From: UBA4744 sp963718995
Lineage (GTDB): Bacteria; Actinomycetota; Acidimicrobiia; Spongiisociales; UBA4744
Length of the DNA: 64,000 nucleotides
Assembly (NCBI GenBank): GCA_963718995.1
Contig: CAVRAP010000020.1
Span: 310,001 to 374,000 of the forward strand
Direction: 5' to 3'
Both the position numbers and the translations under genes were made by a program. This document shows, piece by piece, positions 17,781-28,589 of the stretch; positions within the stretch are counted from its first letter, which is position 1; each line of letters begins with the position of its first letter. The notes under the pieces were generated by a model. The model worked only from the letters and a program-made list of their open reading frames with translations, did no database searches and was not told where the DNA came from.

Positions 17781-20700
17781 GTGAACCCGCTCGACGCCTT
17801 CTCCCCCGCCACCCGCGCCTGGTTCGAAGCATCGTTCGCCGCGCCGACGGCGGCGCAGGAACAAGGCTGGCCCGCCATCGCTGCCGGTACGCATACCCTC
17901 ATTCACGCTCCAACCGGCTCAGGCAAAACGCTGGCGGCATTCCTATGGACGCTCGACCAGTTGTTGCACCGTCCCACCCCGGCCAGACAGGACCGGTGCC
18001 GGGTCCTGTATGTGTCCCCGATGAAGGCGCTCGCCTATGACGTCGATCGCAACCTGCGATCGCCGCTGATGGGGATCCGCCACGCAGCAGCACGCCTGGA
18101 ATTGGATGAGCTTCCCGAGATCACCACATTTCTGAGAACCGGCGACACCCCGCCCGTTGACCGGAGGCGCATGCTTCGCAACCCGCCGGACATCTTGATC
18201 ACTACTCCGGAATCTCTCTACCTGATGCTCACTTCTCAGGCGCACCGGGTCCTCGAGACCGTGGAGTGGGTCATCATCGACGAAGTCCATGCCGTGGCGG
18301 CCTCAAAGCGAGGCGCCCACCTGTCCCTCTCGTTGGAGCGACTCGAATGGATCACCAACCAAGCACCCCAACGAATCGGACTGTCGGCCACGCAGCGACC
18401 GCTCGACACCATCGCGAGATTCTTGGGCGGCGGAGAACCCCAAGCCGACGGTTCGTGGTCACCGCGCCCGGTCGAGATTGTCGACGTCCCCGGCGACAAG
18501 GAGATCGACGTCGAGTTGGTTGTGACCGTGGACGACATGACTTCGCCGCCCCCGCCCCCGCTCAACGACCGAACGGTAGGAATCATCGACGGCCCCGGCC
18601 AACAACCGCCGGCCCGGTCGGGAATCTGGCCCTCCATCTACCCGCGCTTGCTGGAGCTCATCGAACAGCACCGGTCGACCATCGTCTTCGCCAATAGCCG
18701 CCGGCTCGCCGAGCGAGTCTGTGCGGAGATCAATCTGCTCGCCGGCAAAGAGGTGGCCAGGGCTCATCACGGGTCGGTTTCCCGGGATCAGCGAGTGGCC
18801 ATCGAAGAGCAGCTCAAACGCGGTGAGCTTCCGGCGGTCGTAGCCACCTCGTCGCTCGAGCTGGGCATCGACATGGGCGCCGTCGATCTGGTCCTCCAGG
18901 TCGAGTCACCAGCGACGGTTGCCAACGGGCTGCAACGGGTGGGACGGGCCGGGCATCAAGTGGGGGTTCCGAGTCGCGCCAAGATCTTCCCGAAATACCG
19001 GGGCGATCTCATTCAGGCAACCGTCATCGTCGACGGCATGTACAAACGATCGGTTGAGGAAACCAAGATCCCCCGCAATCCCCTCGATGTCCTGGCTCAG
19101 CAGCTCGTCGCCACGGTGGCCGATGCGACCTGGGCAGTCGACGATCTCTATGCCATGGCTCGCCGAGCCGCCCCATACGCAGAACTGGGTCGAGCCCCGT
19201 TTGAAGCCGTGCTCGACATGCTGGCCGGCCGCTATCCGTCCGATCTCTTCGCCGAACTCCGCCCTCGCGTTGTCTGGGACCGGGTCGCGCAAACAGTGAC
19301 GGGCCGGGCAGGCGCCCGGATGCTGGCGGTCACCAATCCCGGGACGATTCCGGACCGCGGTCTCTATGGAGTCCACCTGCCCGACGGTGGACGGGTCGGC
19401 GAACTCGACGAGGAAATGGTCTACGAGTCGCGACCGGGCGACTCATTCATCCTCGGCTCTTCGACATGGAAGATCGTCGAGATCACCCACGACCGGGTCG
19501 AGGTGGTTCCGGCGCCCGGCGAGCCCGGTGCGACGATGCCGTTCTGGCACGGGGACATGATGGGGCGGCCCCTCGAGACGGGTCGAGCCGTCGGAGCCTT
19601 TGTGCGCGAGATCAGCTCCCTGGACGCCGGACCGGGCGGTGGTGAAGCTCCAAACCGATTATCGCCTCAACGACCTCGCCGCCAAGAACCTGGTCGCGTA
19701 CCTCGCGGAGGAGCTTGCTGCGACCGGCGTACTCCCGACCGATCAGACCATCGTGTTCCAACGTTTTCGTGATGAGATCGGGGACTGGCGCCTGGTGCTG
19801 CTGTCCCCGCTCGGCGCACGAGTGCACGCTCCCTGGGCCATGGCCCTGACGCAGATGCTCAGAAATCGCTCCGGTCATGAAGTCGATGTCATCTGGGCAG
19901 ACGATGGGATCGCGTTCCGTTTCCCCGATGCGGACGAGCCACCGGATGCAGGCGATCTAGCCCTCGATCCGGACGACGTCGAAGACCTCGTCGTTGAGTA
20001 CCTGGGCGGATCGGCTCTTTTCTCGGCACGCTTTCGCGAAGCCTCGGCTCGCGCTCTTCTGCTCCCCCGGCGACGGCCGGGCGGGAGGACTCCCCTTTGG
20101 CTGCAACGTCGCCGCGCCGCCGATTTGCTGGCCGTAGCCAAGGACTTTGGGTCTTTCCCGATTCTCCTGGAAACCTATCGGGAGGTCCTCCAGGACGACT
20201 TCGACGTCCCGGCCCTCAAGGACGTGCTGAAGGAGATCCGATCGCGCCACATCCGGATCGCGGAGGTCGATACGACGTCGGCCAGTCCATTCGCGGCGTC
20301 ACTGCTCTTCGAGTTCATCGCCACCTACCTCTATGAAGGCGACACTCCCCTGGCCGAGCGTCGAGCCGCCGCCCTCACGCTTGATCGGGAACTGCTCCGT
20401 GAGTTACTCGGGGAAGGCGAACTCCGGGAATTGCTATCGGCCGACGTAGTGCAGTCCGTCGAGCTGGAACTGCAGGCTCTTGCCTCCGACCGTCGGATCA
20501 CCGGGCCGGACGCCATCCATGATCTGCTCCGACGTCTCGGTCCTCTGTCGAGCGACGAGATCGCAGCGCGTACGACGGGAGAGGATACGGCTGAGGTCCT
20601 GGCAGGACTCGAGACAGATCGTCGGGTCATCAGTGTGCGGGTGGCCGGGCGACCCCGGTGGGCAGCGGTCGAGGATGCGGCCCGACTGCGCGATGCTCTT

Positions 20701-22195
20701 GGCACAGCCCTCCCGCCCGGGGTGCCCGATGTCTTCCTGGAGCCCGTCCCCGATCCGCTGGGTGATGTGATCGGCCGATTTGCCCGCACGCACGGCCCGT
20801 TCACGATTGCCGATGTGATGTCCGCCTTGGGCCTCCCCAACGCCGTGGTGAGTCACCAGTTGTCAACATTGGAGACCGCCGGCCGGGTGACTCGCGGCGC
20901 ATTCCGTCCAGGCGGGCGGGACCAGGAGTGGGTCGACACCGATGTGCTGCGCAGGCTGAAACGTCGGTCGCTGGCCGCCCTTCGCAAGGAGATCGAGCCG
21001 GTTGACCAGTCGGCCCTCGGCAGGTTCCTGCCGAACTGGCACGGCGTCCGCACCAGGCGCCGGCCCACGCAGCCTTCCTCGCTGACAGATTCGCTCAGGA
21101 GACTGCAGGGGGCGATCCTGCCTGCTTCAGTGCTGGAACGTGACGTGCTCGCGGATCGCCATAGCTCGGCTTCCGGACAACTTGATCAACTGATGGTTGC
21201 CGGTGAGGTGGTGTGGGTCGGACGCGGTGCGCTGGGTCCACGGGATGGTCGCGTTTCGCTCTACTTCCGCGACCATCTCCCCAACCTGCACCTCCCGCCG
21301 GACGCGGAATCCCCCGACGGCGTACTCCACCAACGGCTGCGGAGCCACCTCAACGAACGGGGGGCCAGTTTCTTCCCGGAGCTGTACGCGGCAGCCGAAG
21401 GCGGTGATCCGAGCGCGGTCCTCGACAGTCTCTGGGACCTCGTGTGGGCCGGTGAAGTCACCAATGATTCCCTGGGGCCGCTGCGGGCCTTCCTGGCCGG
21501 CCGACCGGCCCGGCGACCGGGCCGCCCCTCCGTGCCGTCTCGGTTCCCGCCGGCTGCGGCCGGTCGCTGGTACTCCGTTGCCGATCTGCTCGACCCACGC
21601 GTCGATTCCACGGTCACAGCCGCTGCGTGGGCTGAACAACTTCTTGAAAGACACGGGGTGGTTACTCGAGATGTCGTAGCCGCCGAAGGAATTCCTGGAG
21701 GATTCTCGGCTCTCTATCCGGTCCTCACTCGCATGGAGGAAACCGGCCGCATACGGCGCGGCTACTTCGTCGAAGGGCTGGGCGGAGCCCAGTTCGCTCT
21801 GCCGGGAGCCGTCGACCGGTTGCGACAGCCTGATACGTCGACAGAGACGATGCTGCTGGCCGCCACCGACCCGGCCAATCCCTATGGGACGGCTCTCCCC
21901 TGGCCGCAGCGAGCCGCCGGACGAGCGGGCCGTTCGGCAGGTGCCTACGTTCTGATGGAGAACGGTGATCTGGTCGTCTTCGTCGAACGCGGCACCAAGC
22001 GGATGCTCACGTTCACCGAGGACCAGGATCGGCTGGAGCAGCGCGGCAGTGCGGCTCGGAGAGATCGGCAGGCGCCGGAAGCGCACGACCATCGAGACGA
22101 TTGACGGATTTCCGGCCCGGGAAACGGTTCTGGGCCGCCTCCTCGAACAGAACGGGTTCACGGACTCGTACAAAGGCCTGGCCTACCAGCCCTAA
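17781..22195 (+). CDS. lhr: Lhr-type superfamily 2 helicase (two frameshifts in the sequence)
   Basis: Large helicase-related protein, about 1470 residues when joined. The core carries Walker A (APTGSGKT), DEVH (VIIDEVHAV), LSATQRP, and HHGSVSRDQR and QRVGRAGH of the second RecA domain; the winged-helix and long Lhr C-terminal regions follow. The frame changes near 19,630-19,645 (to VVKLQTDYRLNDLAAKN) and again near 22,030-22,050, where the true C-terminus lies in another frame (RTTIETIDGF to GLAYQP, stop at 22,195). Lhr is a 3'-5' DNA/RNA-DNA helicase linked to DNA repair. The start is GTG 17781. Confidence 0.9.
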
Positions 22196-22272
22196 CGGGC
22201 GCCGGTGCGACGATACCGGTCGCCATGTGCCCGATGACGATCACTCCATGAACTTGAAGCTACCGTTGCGTC

Positions 22273-23466
22273 GTGCCCGACTTCACCATCACGATCCGAC
22301 CCGGTCATCCCGACTTCCTGGATCTCGACTGGACGCAAAACCTCGAAGATTGGGATACCCCGCGGATCGTCGATCTTCCGCGCGGCATCTCCCGGCATGT
22401 CGTGAGGTTCGTTTCCTATCGCCAGGGTCTCTACGCCGTCAAGGAACTCCCGACGGCTTTGGCACACCGCGATTACGAGGTGTTGCGCGAACTGGAATCG
22501 AAAGGTGCCCCCGCGGTCATGCCGATCGGTCTCATCGACAATCGGAATGTGGACCCAACGGCCGAGGCCTCGGCGGCTTTGATCACCAAGTACGAGGACT
22601 ACTCATTCTCATTCCGCGAACTCCTCGAAGGTCCCGGTTTTGGTCAGCGCCGCAACCAGATGCTCGACGCCTTCGCGAGCCTGCTGGTCGAACTGCACAC
22701 CCTGGGGTGCTTCTGGGGCGATTGCTCGCTGTCCAACACCCTGTACCGGTTCGATGCTGAGTCCATAGAAACGATCATGGTCGACGCCGAGACCGCCGCC
22801 ATGTTCGAGACCCTCACCAATGGCCAGCGGGAGGAGGACCTCGAAATCATGATCATCAACGTGGCCGGAGGCATGGCCGACATCGCCGCCGAACGAGGCA
22901 TCGATCTCGACTATGCGGATCTCTCGCTCGGCGAGGATATCGCCGACCGGTATCGAGGCTTGTGGGCCGAACTGACCGACTCGCCGACTATCGGCTCAGA
23001 TGAGCGCTACCGGATCTCGGAAAGGGTCCAGCGCCTCAACGAACTTGGTTTCGATGTGCAGGAGATCGACCTGCAACCCAGCGAGGGCGGACAACGCGTG
23101 CAAATGAAGGTGCGGGTCGGCGGCCGAACGTACCACCGGGTCAAGCTCAAGGAACTCACCGGCGTCGACGCACTCGAGAACCAGGCGCGCCAGATCCTCG
23201 ATGATCTCTACTATTTCCAGGCGAAGACGCACACCGAAGAGACCACCCTGAAAGCACTCACCTCCGTGCAGTGGCGCGTCGGAGAATTCGAACCAATGCT
23301 GCGACGTCTCGAGGAAATCGGCAACGAGATCGATCCGATCCAGGCCTATTGCGACTTACTGCACTTCCGATATGTGAAATCGGTCGAAGCCGGCCAGGAC
23401 GTGGGTACTGAAGCCGCTTTTTCAGCCTGGTTGGAGTCCGGCCGACCCGGCTATCCGGTTGAGTGA
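22273..23466 (+). CDS. DUF4032 protein with kinase-like N-terminus
   Basis: A 397-residue protein. The N-terminal half resembles the lipopolysaccharide-kinase/protein-kinase-like fold: the lysine in YAVKELPTALAHRDYEVLRELE, then LHTLGCFWGDCSLSNTLYR (catalytic-loop-like with D and N) and MVDAETAAMFE. The C-terminal half (from about residue 230) matches DUF4032 (YHRVKLKELTGVDALENQARQ). The substrate is unknown; a small-molecule or protein kinase role is inferred. The GTG start fits the family N-terminus. Confidence 0.82.
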   Translation: MPDFTITIRPGHPDFLDLDWTQNLEDWDTPRIVDLPRGISRHVVRFVSYRQGLYAVKELPTALAHRDYEVLRELESKGAPAVMPIGLIDNRNVDPTAEASAALITKYEDYSFSFRELLEGPGFGQRRNQMLDAFASLLVELHTLGCFWGDCSLSNTLYRFDAESIETIMVDAETAAMFETLTNGQREEDLEIMIINVAGGMADIAAERGIDLDYADLSLGEDIADRYRGLWAELTDSPTIGSDERYRISERVQRLNELGFDVQEIDLQPSEGGQRVQMKVRVGGRTYHRVKLKELTGVDALENQARQILDDLYYFQAKTHTEETTLKALTSVQWRVGEFEPMLRRLEEIGNEIDPIQAYCDLLHFRYVKSVEAGQDVGTEAAFSAWLESGRPGYPVE

Positions 23467-23518
23467 GGTCGACCTGTCGACGCCCGGCGACCTGCGCCTT
23501 CATGAGAGTGACTCGACC

Positions 23519-24131
23519 ATGTTTGCGTTTGCCGCACAAGCCTTTCTGACGATGTTCGTCATCATCGATCCGCCCGGACTGGCACCGATCTTCATCTCGG
23601 TGGCGGTGACCGCCCTCCGGAAACTGCAGCGGCATGTAGCTCGCAAGGCCATCGTGATCTCGGCGATCGTGCTCGCCATCTTTGCAGCAGGGGGTACGGC
23701 TCTTTTCGAATTCCTGGGGGTCTCACTCGAGGCGTTCTCCATTGCCGGGGGGATCCTGCTCTTCAAGATCGCCGTCGACATGGTGCTCGCGCAACGGCAT
23801 CGCCAGACCGCAGAGGAAGAGGAGGAGTCCCATCACCGGGACGACGTTTCGGTGTTTCCGCTGGCGATTCCGCTGATCACCGGACCGGGAGCTTTCGCCA
23901 CCATCCTGGTCCTGGTCGGACAAGCCGGCCCCGATCCCGAACGTCTGGGGCTTCTGGCGGTTGCCAGCGCCGCGGTGTTACTGATGGCCTACGCCTCGCT
24001 GCGCCTGGCCGGTCTGGTCAGCAAGTTTCTCGGTCAGACCGGGAATCAATGTCGTCACCAGAATTCTCGGCCTGATCCTCGCCGCCCTGGCGGTGCAGTA
24101 CGTCGCCAACGGCGTATTGGCATTGATCTAG
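23519..24131 (+). CDS. MarC family membrane protein (one frameshift in the sequence)
   Basis: A multi-pass MarC/UPF0056 protein of about 204 residues: FAAQAFLTMFVIIDPPGLAPIF, GILLFKIAVDMV, and FPLAIPLITGPGAFATI are family hallmarks. The frame breaks near 24,040. The last helix continues one frame over as INVVTRILGLILAALAVQYV, ending at TAG 24129-24131; an extra A in GGGAATC explains it. The ATG at 23519 matches the usual start; a TTG 60 nt earlier overlaps the DUF4032 stop. The transport role is unknown. Confidence 0.82.
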
Positions 24132-24190
24132 CGGCCCAATGAAAGACCATCACTTCCAAGAGACGCTCCTCCGCAGGCATTGGGCTGATC

Positions 24191-24361
24191 GTGCCGTGGC
24201 GGGTGGCGGCAGGCCTGCAACGGATGCAAGACGCCGGGTACGTTGGTCATGTCACCATTGAGGGTCGAGACGTGACGACCGGGCTGCCACGTGAGATCTC
24301 CGTGGCACTCGATCAGCTGCAACCTCCGACCGGTGGCTCCTCGAACCCCGTCCCGGCCTGA
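24191..24361 (+). CDS. Possible short ORF with an MreB-like motif
   Basis: A frame open from 24143 to the TGA at 24361, with the first GTG at 24191, would encode 56 residues. It contains IEGRDVTTGLPREI, reminiscent of the IxGRDxxTGLP segment of MreB-type actin homologues, but nothing else of MreB is present. It could be a gene remnant or chance. It fills the gap between marC and the convergent SDR gene. Confidence 0.2.
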   Translation: MPWRVAAGLQRMQDAGYVGHVTIEGRDVTTGLPREISVALDQLQPPTGGSSNPVPA

Positions 24362-24371
24362 GCGATCCTTC

Positions 24372-25136
24372 TTACCCGAGTCCGGCCCGCGCTCCGGTTA
24401 CGCCTCCGTCGATCGGCAGGGTCACGCCGGTGATCCACGAAGACGCCTCCGAGCACAGGAAGAGCACCGCACCGGTCACATCTTCTACTTCACCCAAGCG
24501 GTTGAGTGGATGCAATCCGGCCGCACCCTCTTCGTCCATCTCCCACAAGGCTCGCGAGAACCGGGTCTTGACGATGCCCGGGGCAATGGCATTGACCCGA
24601 ACGGTTGGAGCCATCTCGTAGGCAAGCTGACGGGTGAGAAAGACCAGAGCAGCTTTGGACACGTTGTAGGCGCCCAGCAACGGTCCGGGCTGCAATCCAC
24701 CAACGGATGCAACGTTGACAATCGATCCGCCGTGCTCCTGCATCCACTGCCGCCAGGCTTCTCGCGCAAACACCAGCGGTCCCCGCTGATTGACGGCCCA
24801 GATCTTGTCGATGGCACTCATCTCCACATCGATGATGTTTCCCGCCACGGGATTGGTAGCAGCGTTATTGACGAGGACGTCGAGTGCACCAAACCGCTCA
24901 ATGGCGGCCGCAACTGCAGCAGCCGCGTGTGTGTCATCGTCGGCACCTCCGGCAACCGCCATCACCCGGTCTTCATTGCCGAGGCCGGAGACGGCCGAAT
25001 CGAGGTTGGCCGATTTTCGACCGGTGATGACAACCCCGCGCACTCCGCCGGCAAGCATTTCCTCGACTATCGCCAGCCCGATACCCCGGCTCGCACCCGT
25101 GACCAAAGCAACCTTGTCATCCAACCGGATTTCCAT
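24372..25136 (-). CDS. Short-chain dehydrogenase/reductase
   Basis: A classical SDR of 254 residues with TGASRGIG (residues 14-21) for the cofactor, NNAATNP, the catalytic Ser in IVNVASVGG, and YNVSK (Tyr and Lys of the YxxxK motif). The C-terminal GGVTGARAGLG follows the usual DGG segment. Substrate cannot be assigned; family members reduce ketones or oxidise alcohols in lipid and secondary metabolism. It lies next to a flavin reductase on the same strand, 125 nt apart. Confidence 0.92.
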   Translation of the reverse strand: MEIRLDDKVALVTGASRGIGLAIVEEMLAGGVRGVVITGRKSANLDSAVSGLGNEDRVMAVAGGADDDTHAAAAVAAAIERFGALDVLVNNAATNPVAGNIIDVEMSAIDKIWAVNQRGPLVFAREAWRQWMQEHGGSIVNVASVGGLQPGPLLGAYNVSKAALVFLTRQLAYEMAPTVRVNAIAPGIVKTRFSRALWEMDEEGAAGLHPLNRLGEVEDVTGAVLFLCSEASSWITGVTLPIDGGVTGARAGLG

Positions 25137-25261
25137 TACTCACTCCTACGCCGCTTCCCCGGCATGGTAGGAGCGAGTCCCGACCGGTGCTTGCCTGTCG
25201 GTGAACCAGGTCCGGGAAACCAAGGAGCGGTTGCTTCTGCGCCGCAACGCACGAGCCGGTC

Positions 25262-25810
25262 TCAGTGACCTCCTCGTTTGACCCCTCCATACTTCATACG
25301 CGTATCGCTCATCGCCGCCACCGAACCTTCAAAGTCCGGATCGAAGCCCGCGTCGACGACCTCCCCAACGAAGAACGTATGGGTGCCGTAATCGGTCGCG
25401 CTGTGCACCCGTAACTCCATCCAAGCCACGGCCTCCTCAAAGATGGGGACACCCGTAACGCCGGAGCGGACCGGCCTGCCATTGAGCGCAAGCCCTTCGC
25501 GTTGGGCCGGTTTCGAGAACTTGACGAAGGTGCGGGTATCTTCCGCCGACCAAAGGCTGATCGAGAAGGCTCCTCCGGCCGAGATCAACCGGTGTGTGAC
25601 CGACGAGTTGTCCACTCCGATACCGACGAGCACCGGTTCCATCGACACCTGGGTGATCCAGCTGGTAGTCATGGCATTCCACTCGTCACCGGACCGCGAT
25701 CCGACCAGGGCCAGGGCATTGGGAATCTTCCAGGTCACCTGGTTCACCACTTCGTCTGACAGTCTCTCCCCGTCCACGTTCTCCTCCTCTTCCCACCGGT
25801 CGCTCAACAT
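25262..25810 (-). CDS. Flavin reductase-like FMN-binding protein
   Basis: A 182-residue split-barrel flavin reductase. It has ALVGSRSGDEWNAMTTSW with the conserved T-S-W, VSMEPVLVGIGVDNSS, and the AWMELRVHSATDYGTHTFFVGEVVDA segment typical of the family. Such proteins supply reduced flavin to partner monooxygenases or bind FMN/F420 directly. No monooxygenase is adjacent, so its partner is unknown. It is divergent from the universal stress protein gene. Confidence 0.85.
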   Translation of the reverse strand: MLSDRWEEEENVDGERLSDEVVNQVTWKIPNALALVGSRSGDEWNAMTTSWITQVSMEPVLVGIGVDNSSVTHRLISAGGAFSISLWSAEDTRTFVKFSKPAQREGLALNGRPVRSGVTGVPIFEEAVAWMELRVHSATDYGTHTFFVGEVVDAGFDPDFEGSVAAMSDTRMKYGGVKRGGH

Positions 25811-25836
25811 GTCCGCAATGCGTATAGCCTATTGGC

Positions 25837-26370
25837 GTGCACATCCTGATCGCTACTGCCGGCGTGTTGCCGACCGCCCCGGTCGCTGACTTGATCAAGA
25901 CGATCCTCCCCGAGGGAGGGGTCGTTTCCGTGGTTACGGTCATTGAGGTCCCGCGCTCGTTCCTCGATGGACTCGAGTCTGAAAGCTGGCATCCCTTCAA
26001 TGAGTTCAGCGAAAGAAGCGACCACGAGTCGGCCCTGGTCGATCGTTACCTGGAGGAACGGGGCCGCAAACTCATCGAACCTGTGATGGCGGCGCTTCGT
26101 TCGCGGGGCGTTGAAGCCAACAGCATCTTCGTTGAGGGAACGGACCGGGCTGCGGCTATCTGTGAGACGGCCGGACAGGTGGAGGCTGATCTCATCTTGA
26201 TGGGCACCACCCGGCGCCTCTTCGGGGAAGGCACCTGGGAGAGCATCTCCAGCCAGGTCATGGGCAGAACCCATCTTCCGCTCCTACTCGTATCCGGAGC
26301 ACCTCGACCGCCGGACGACGGCGATAGCGAGGACCCCGCCGTACGAGCACACGAGCCCGGCGAAGCCTAG
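25837..26370 (+). CDS. Universal stress protein family protein
   Basis: A single-domain UspA-like protein of 177 residues, GTG start. It begins MHILIATAG, has the central alpha/beta pattern (LRSRGVEANSIFVEGTDRAAAI) and ends with ADLILMGTTRRLFGEGTWESISSQVMGRTHLPLLLVSG, the usual nucleotide-binding end of the fold. The tail after residue 155 is acidic. The role is probably stress-related signalling or nucleotide binding; no more specific assignment is possible. Confidence 0.82.
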   Translation: MHILIATAGVLPTAPVADLIKTILPEGGVVSVVTVIEVPRSFLDGLESESWHPFNEFSERSDHESALVDRYLEERGRKLIEPVMAALRSRGVEANSIFVEGTDRAAAICETAGQVEADLILMGTTRRLFGEGTWESISSQVMGRTHLPLLLVSGAPRPPDDGDSEDPAVRAHEPGEA

Positions 26371-26384
26371 GCTGCCGCTCCGGG

Positions 26385-26828
26385 TCAAGGAACTTCGATC
26401 TCGACAGTCTTTCCACAGAAACCCGCGACCGAGTCCCGGGCAACGACCGTGACCGACCCAAGCTCCGCCGGAACCTCGATACCGCCCTGGCTGCGAGTGA
26501 ACGGCTGCTCTTCCACGTGCGGATGGGTGAGGATCCGTTCACCCAGGACGGTGCCGTCGGGAGCTCGAACCTCCCAAAGATCTGCGTACTTCTCCTCACC
26601 GGTGTCGGGCGAACGCACCGTGACATCGAAGCGGTACGTGCCAGAGTCCTCGCGGGTCATCGCGACATTGACGACATCGGCACATTCGCTGGGATCGGTT
26701 GCCGCAACGCCGCTACTTGACGAGGTTGTCGGATCGGAGATATCCGCCGGAGCGGCGCACCCCGAAAGCAGCATGGTTCCCGCGACTATCGCCACCGCCA
26801 TCGCCGGGCGCGATCGTTTTCGCTGCAT
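26385..26828 (-). CDS. Lipoprotein with HPHxxEQPFTRS motif
   Basis: A lipoprotein of 147 residues starting MQRKRSRPAMAVAIVAG with lipobox LLSGC. The mature domain contains YADLWEVRAPDG, then RILTHPHVEEQPFTRSQGG and FCGKTVEIEVP. This HPH-EQPFTRS pattern appears to mark a conserved family of small exported proteins of unknown function. The start at 26828 was chosen because it places the signal peptide correctly and lies 7 nt after the upstream stop. Probably co-transcribed with the saccharopine-dehydrogenase-like gene. Confidence 0.7.
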   Translation of the reverse strand: MQRKRSRPAMAVAIVAGTMLLSGCAAPADISDPTTSSSSGVAATDPSECADVVNVAMTREDSGTYRFDVTVRSPDTGEEKYADLWEVRAPDGTVLGERILTHPHVEEQPFTRSQGGIEVPAELGSVTVVARDSVAGFCGKTVEIEVP

Positions 26829-26835
26829 GTGACCT

Positions 26836-28012
26836 TCACTCCCATCGCTCCTCGACATGGAATCCACGGCGGCGAATCTCTTCCATGAAACTCACTGCGG
26901 GGACTGCTTGTTCCATCCGGTGGACACCCGGAGCAATCGACCCGGTTCCGACGAATGCTGCCATGATCGAAGCATGAAAGCCGGTAAGTCGTTCCATGGC
27001 GGCAAAACCCGAGTCGGGGTCGTAGGAATCGACCAGCTCAACGACTACCCGGGTCTCGACGCCGTCCAGCGTGCCGATCCCGATCGCCCGCATCAAACAA
27101 AGGTCGATGACCTGTGGTGTTTCGATCTGCGGTCCGAGCAGTGTATGAAAGACTTCGCGGGGACTTACGGTGGTTCCGCCAACTTCGATCGTCGCTCGTT
27201 CAAAGAGCCCCAGATCTTTGAACGCCTTGAAGGCAGCCACATGACCGGGATAGCGAAGGGTCTTGTTCTCATACACAGATAGGTGACCCTGGAGCGTATC
27301 GGGCACCGTTGACGTGCCTCCCGACGTGACGAAAGCTTCGAACATCCCGTGCTCGCCAAAGCGGATGGTCTCAACCTCTGTCAATGCCGGGACGGCCGTC
27401 ACCTTTCCGTCCCGCAGAAATAGCGCATGGCCGTCGTACTCATTGGTGAGTCCGTCGATATGAAAGGCAGCCTGATAGCCCCATGGTTCCGGAGGTACCT
27501 GGGGCAGGCCACCGTCGTAGAGCCGAACCGCCGAAGGGGTTGCACCTGCGGTCTTCAAAAGATCCAGCACGTACATACCGAGGGTGTTGTTCAGGCCCGG
27601 CCCCATGCCACAGTCGGGAACGATAACCACACCACGATCAGCCGCCTCCCGATCCCTCTCGAGCTGCCAGAACACCGTCTCCGTGTGACCGCCGAGATCG
27701 ACCATCGAGGTCCCGGCTTCCAACGCTGCCCTGGTACAACCCGGTATGAGTATGAATGGAACGGCGCACACGAAGACATCGAGGGGACGTAACCCACCAA
27801 CCAGCGCAGCCTCGTCGGCGGCGTCGACGCTCTGCCAGTTTGCTACCGCCCGTCCGCTCAAACGATTGACTCGCGTCTGCGGAGCGTTCGGCGACGGCGC
27901 CATCCCGGTCGATCATCGTCACCGACTCCGCCCGGCCGTGCACAACGAGGTCGTAGCCCGCAGCCGTACCCTGCCGGCCTGCTCCAACAACGCCGTAGCG
28001 GATGCCGCCCAT
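26836..28012 (-). CDS. Saccharopine dehydrogenase-like NAD(P) oxidoreductase (one frameshift in the sequence)
   Basis: The N-terminus MGGIRYGVVGAGRQGTAAGYDLV is a Rossmann dinucleotide-binding motif, starting at ATG 28012 behind AAGGGAG. The frame breaks at about 27,870-27,895; the continuation reads RVNRLSGRAVANWQSVDAAD, then DVFVCAVPFILIP, GGHTETVFWQL, and VIVPDCGMGPGLNNTLG, typical of lysine 6-dehydrogenase/saccharopine-reductase-like proteins. The joined length is about 392 residues. The C-terminal domain is complete (VRLYDGGLPQVPPEPWGYQ). The substrate is probably an amino acid imine, but this is not shown. Confidence 0.82.
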
Positions 28013-28118
28013 CTCGTGACTCCCTTCCGCGTCGCCTTCGGTGCGCACCATCCTGCCCACAAGCTACGTCACCCTACCCGGCGGGGTTTCTGTCACACCT
28101 CCCCGTCACACTGGTGAC

Positions 28119-28487
28119 ATGACAAAGACGACTACGACCTGTGCACACCATTCTGTCGAGATAGCGAACATCAGCGTGATGGCCTGCGAGGACTGTGGCA
28201 TGGTTGATTGGACGGGCCGAACCCGCCGGCTCGACCCCTCCGAAGGGATTGCGGCGCTGTTCGGTACCTTCCGGCTGGTAGGACGATTGCCGGCGGTTCA
28301 CGCTCCGGGACGGGAGGTTCTCATGTACCGCGCCCCGAACCGGATTACCCGCAAGAACTTGAACGCCTTCCCCGCCCATGTCTGGCTCCAGGTCGACACC
28401 AATCTGTGGCTCAACCATGACGGAGAACACCTGTTGTTAGTGCCGACGACACCGCTCTTGATGGAGAATCTGACCCGGGGGGCCTGA
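28119..28487 (+). CDS. Hypothetical protein with Cys/His metal-site-like N-terminus
   Basis: A protein of 122 residues from the ATG at 28119, not recognised as a named family. Its N-terminus has CAHH and CEDCGMVDW, a likely zinc-ribbon. The rest is mixed alpha/beta without signal peptide or membrane segment (VWLQVDTNLWLNHDGEHLLLVP). It is divergent from the saccharopine-dehydrogenase-like gene and 102 nt before the MTHFR gene. Confidence 0.55.
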   Translation: MTKTTTTCAHHSVEIANISVMACEDCGMVDWTGRTRRLDPSEGIAALFGTFRLVGRLPAVHAPGREVLMYRAPNRITRKNLNAFPAHVWLQVDTNLWLNHDGEHLLLVPTTPLLMENLTRGA

Positions 28488-28589
28488 GCGATCGACCGGG
28501 CCGGTGCCCGGGTTGGCCACTTCGAGAGCCTCCCCGCTCGACAAATGTGGAGTTTCGGGCACAATGGCGTGCTCAACAATGGCAGGACC

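Noticed and set aside
27165..27374. Small minus-strand ORF inside the saccharopine-dehydrogenase-like gene
   Set aside because: Out-of-frame shadow with no ribosome binding site or motif.
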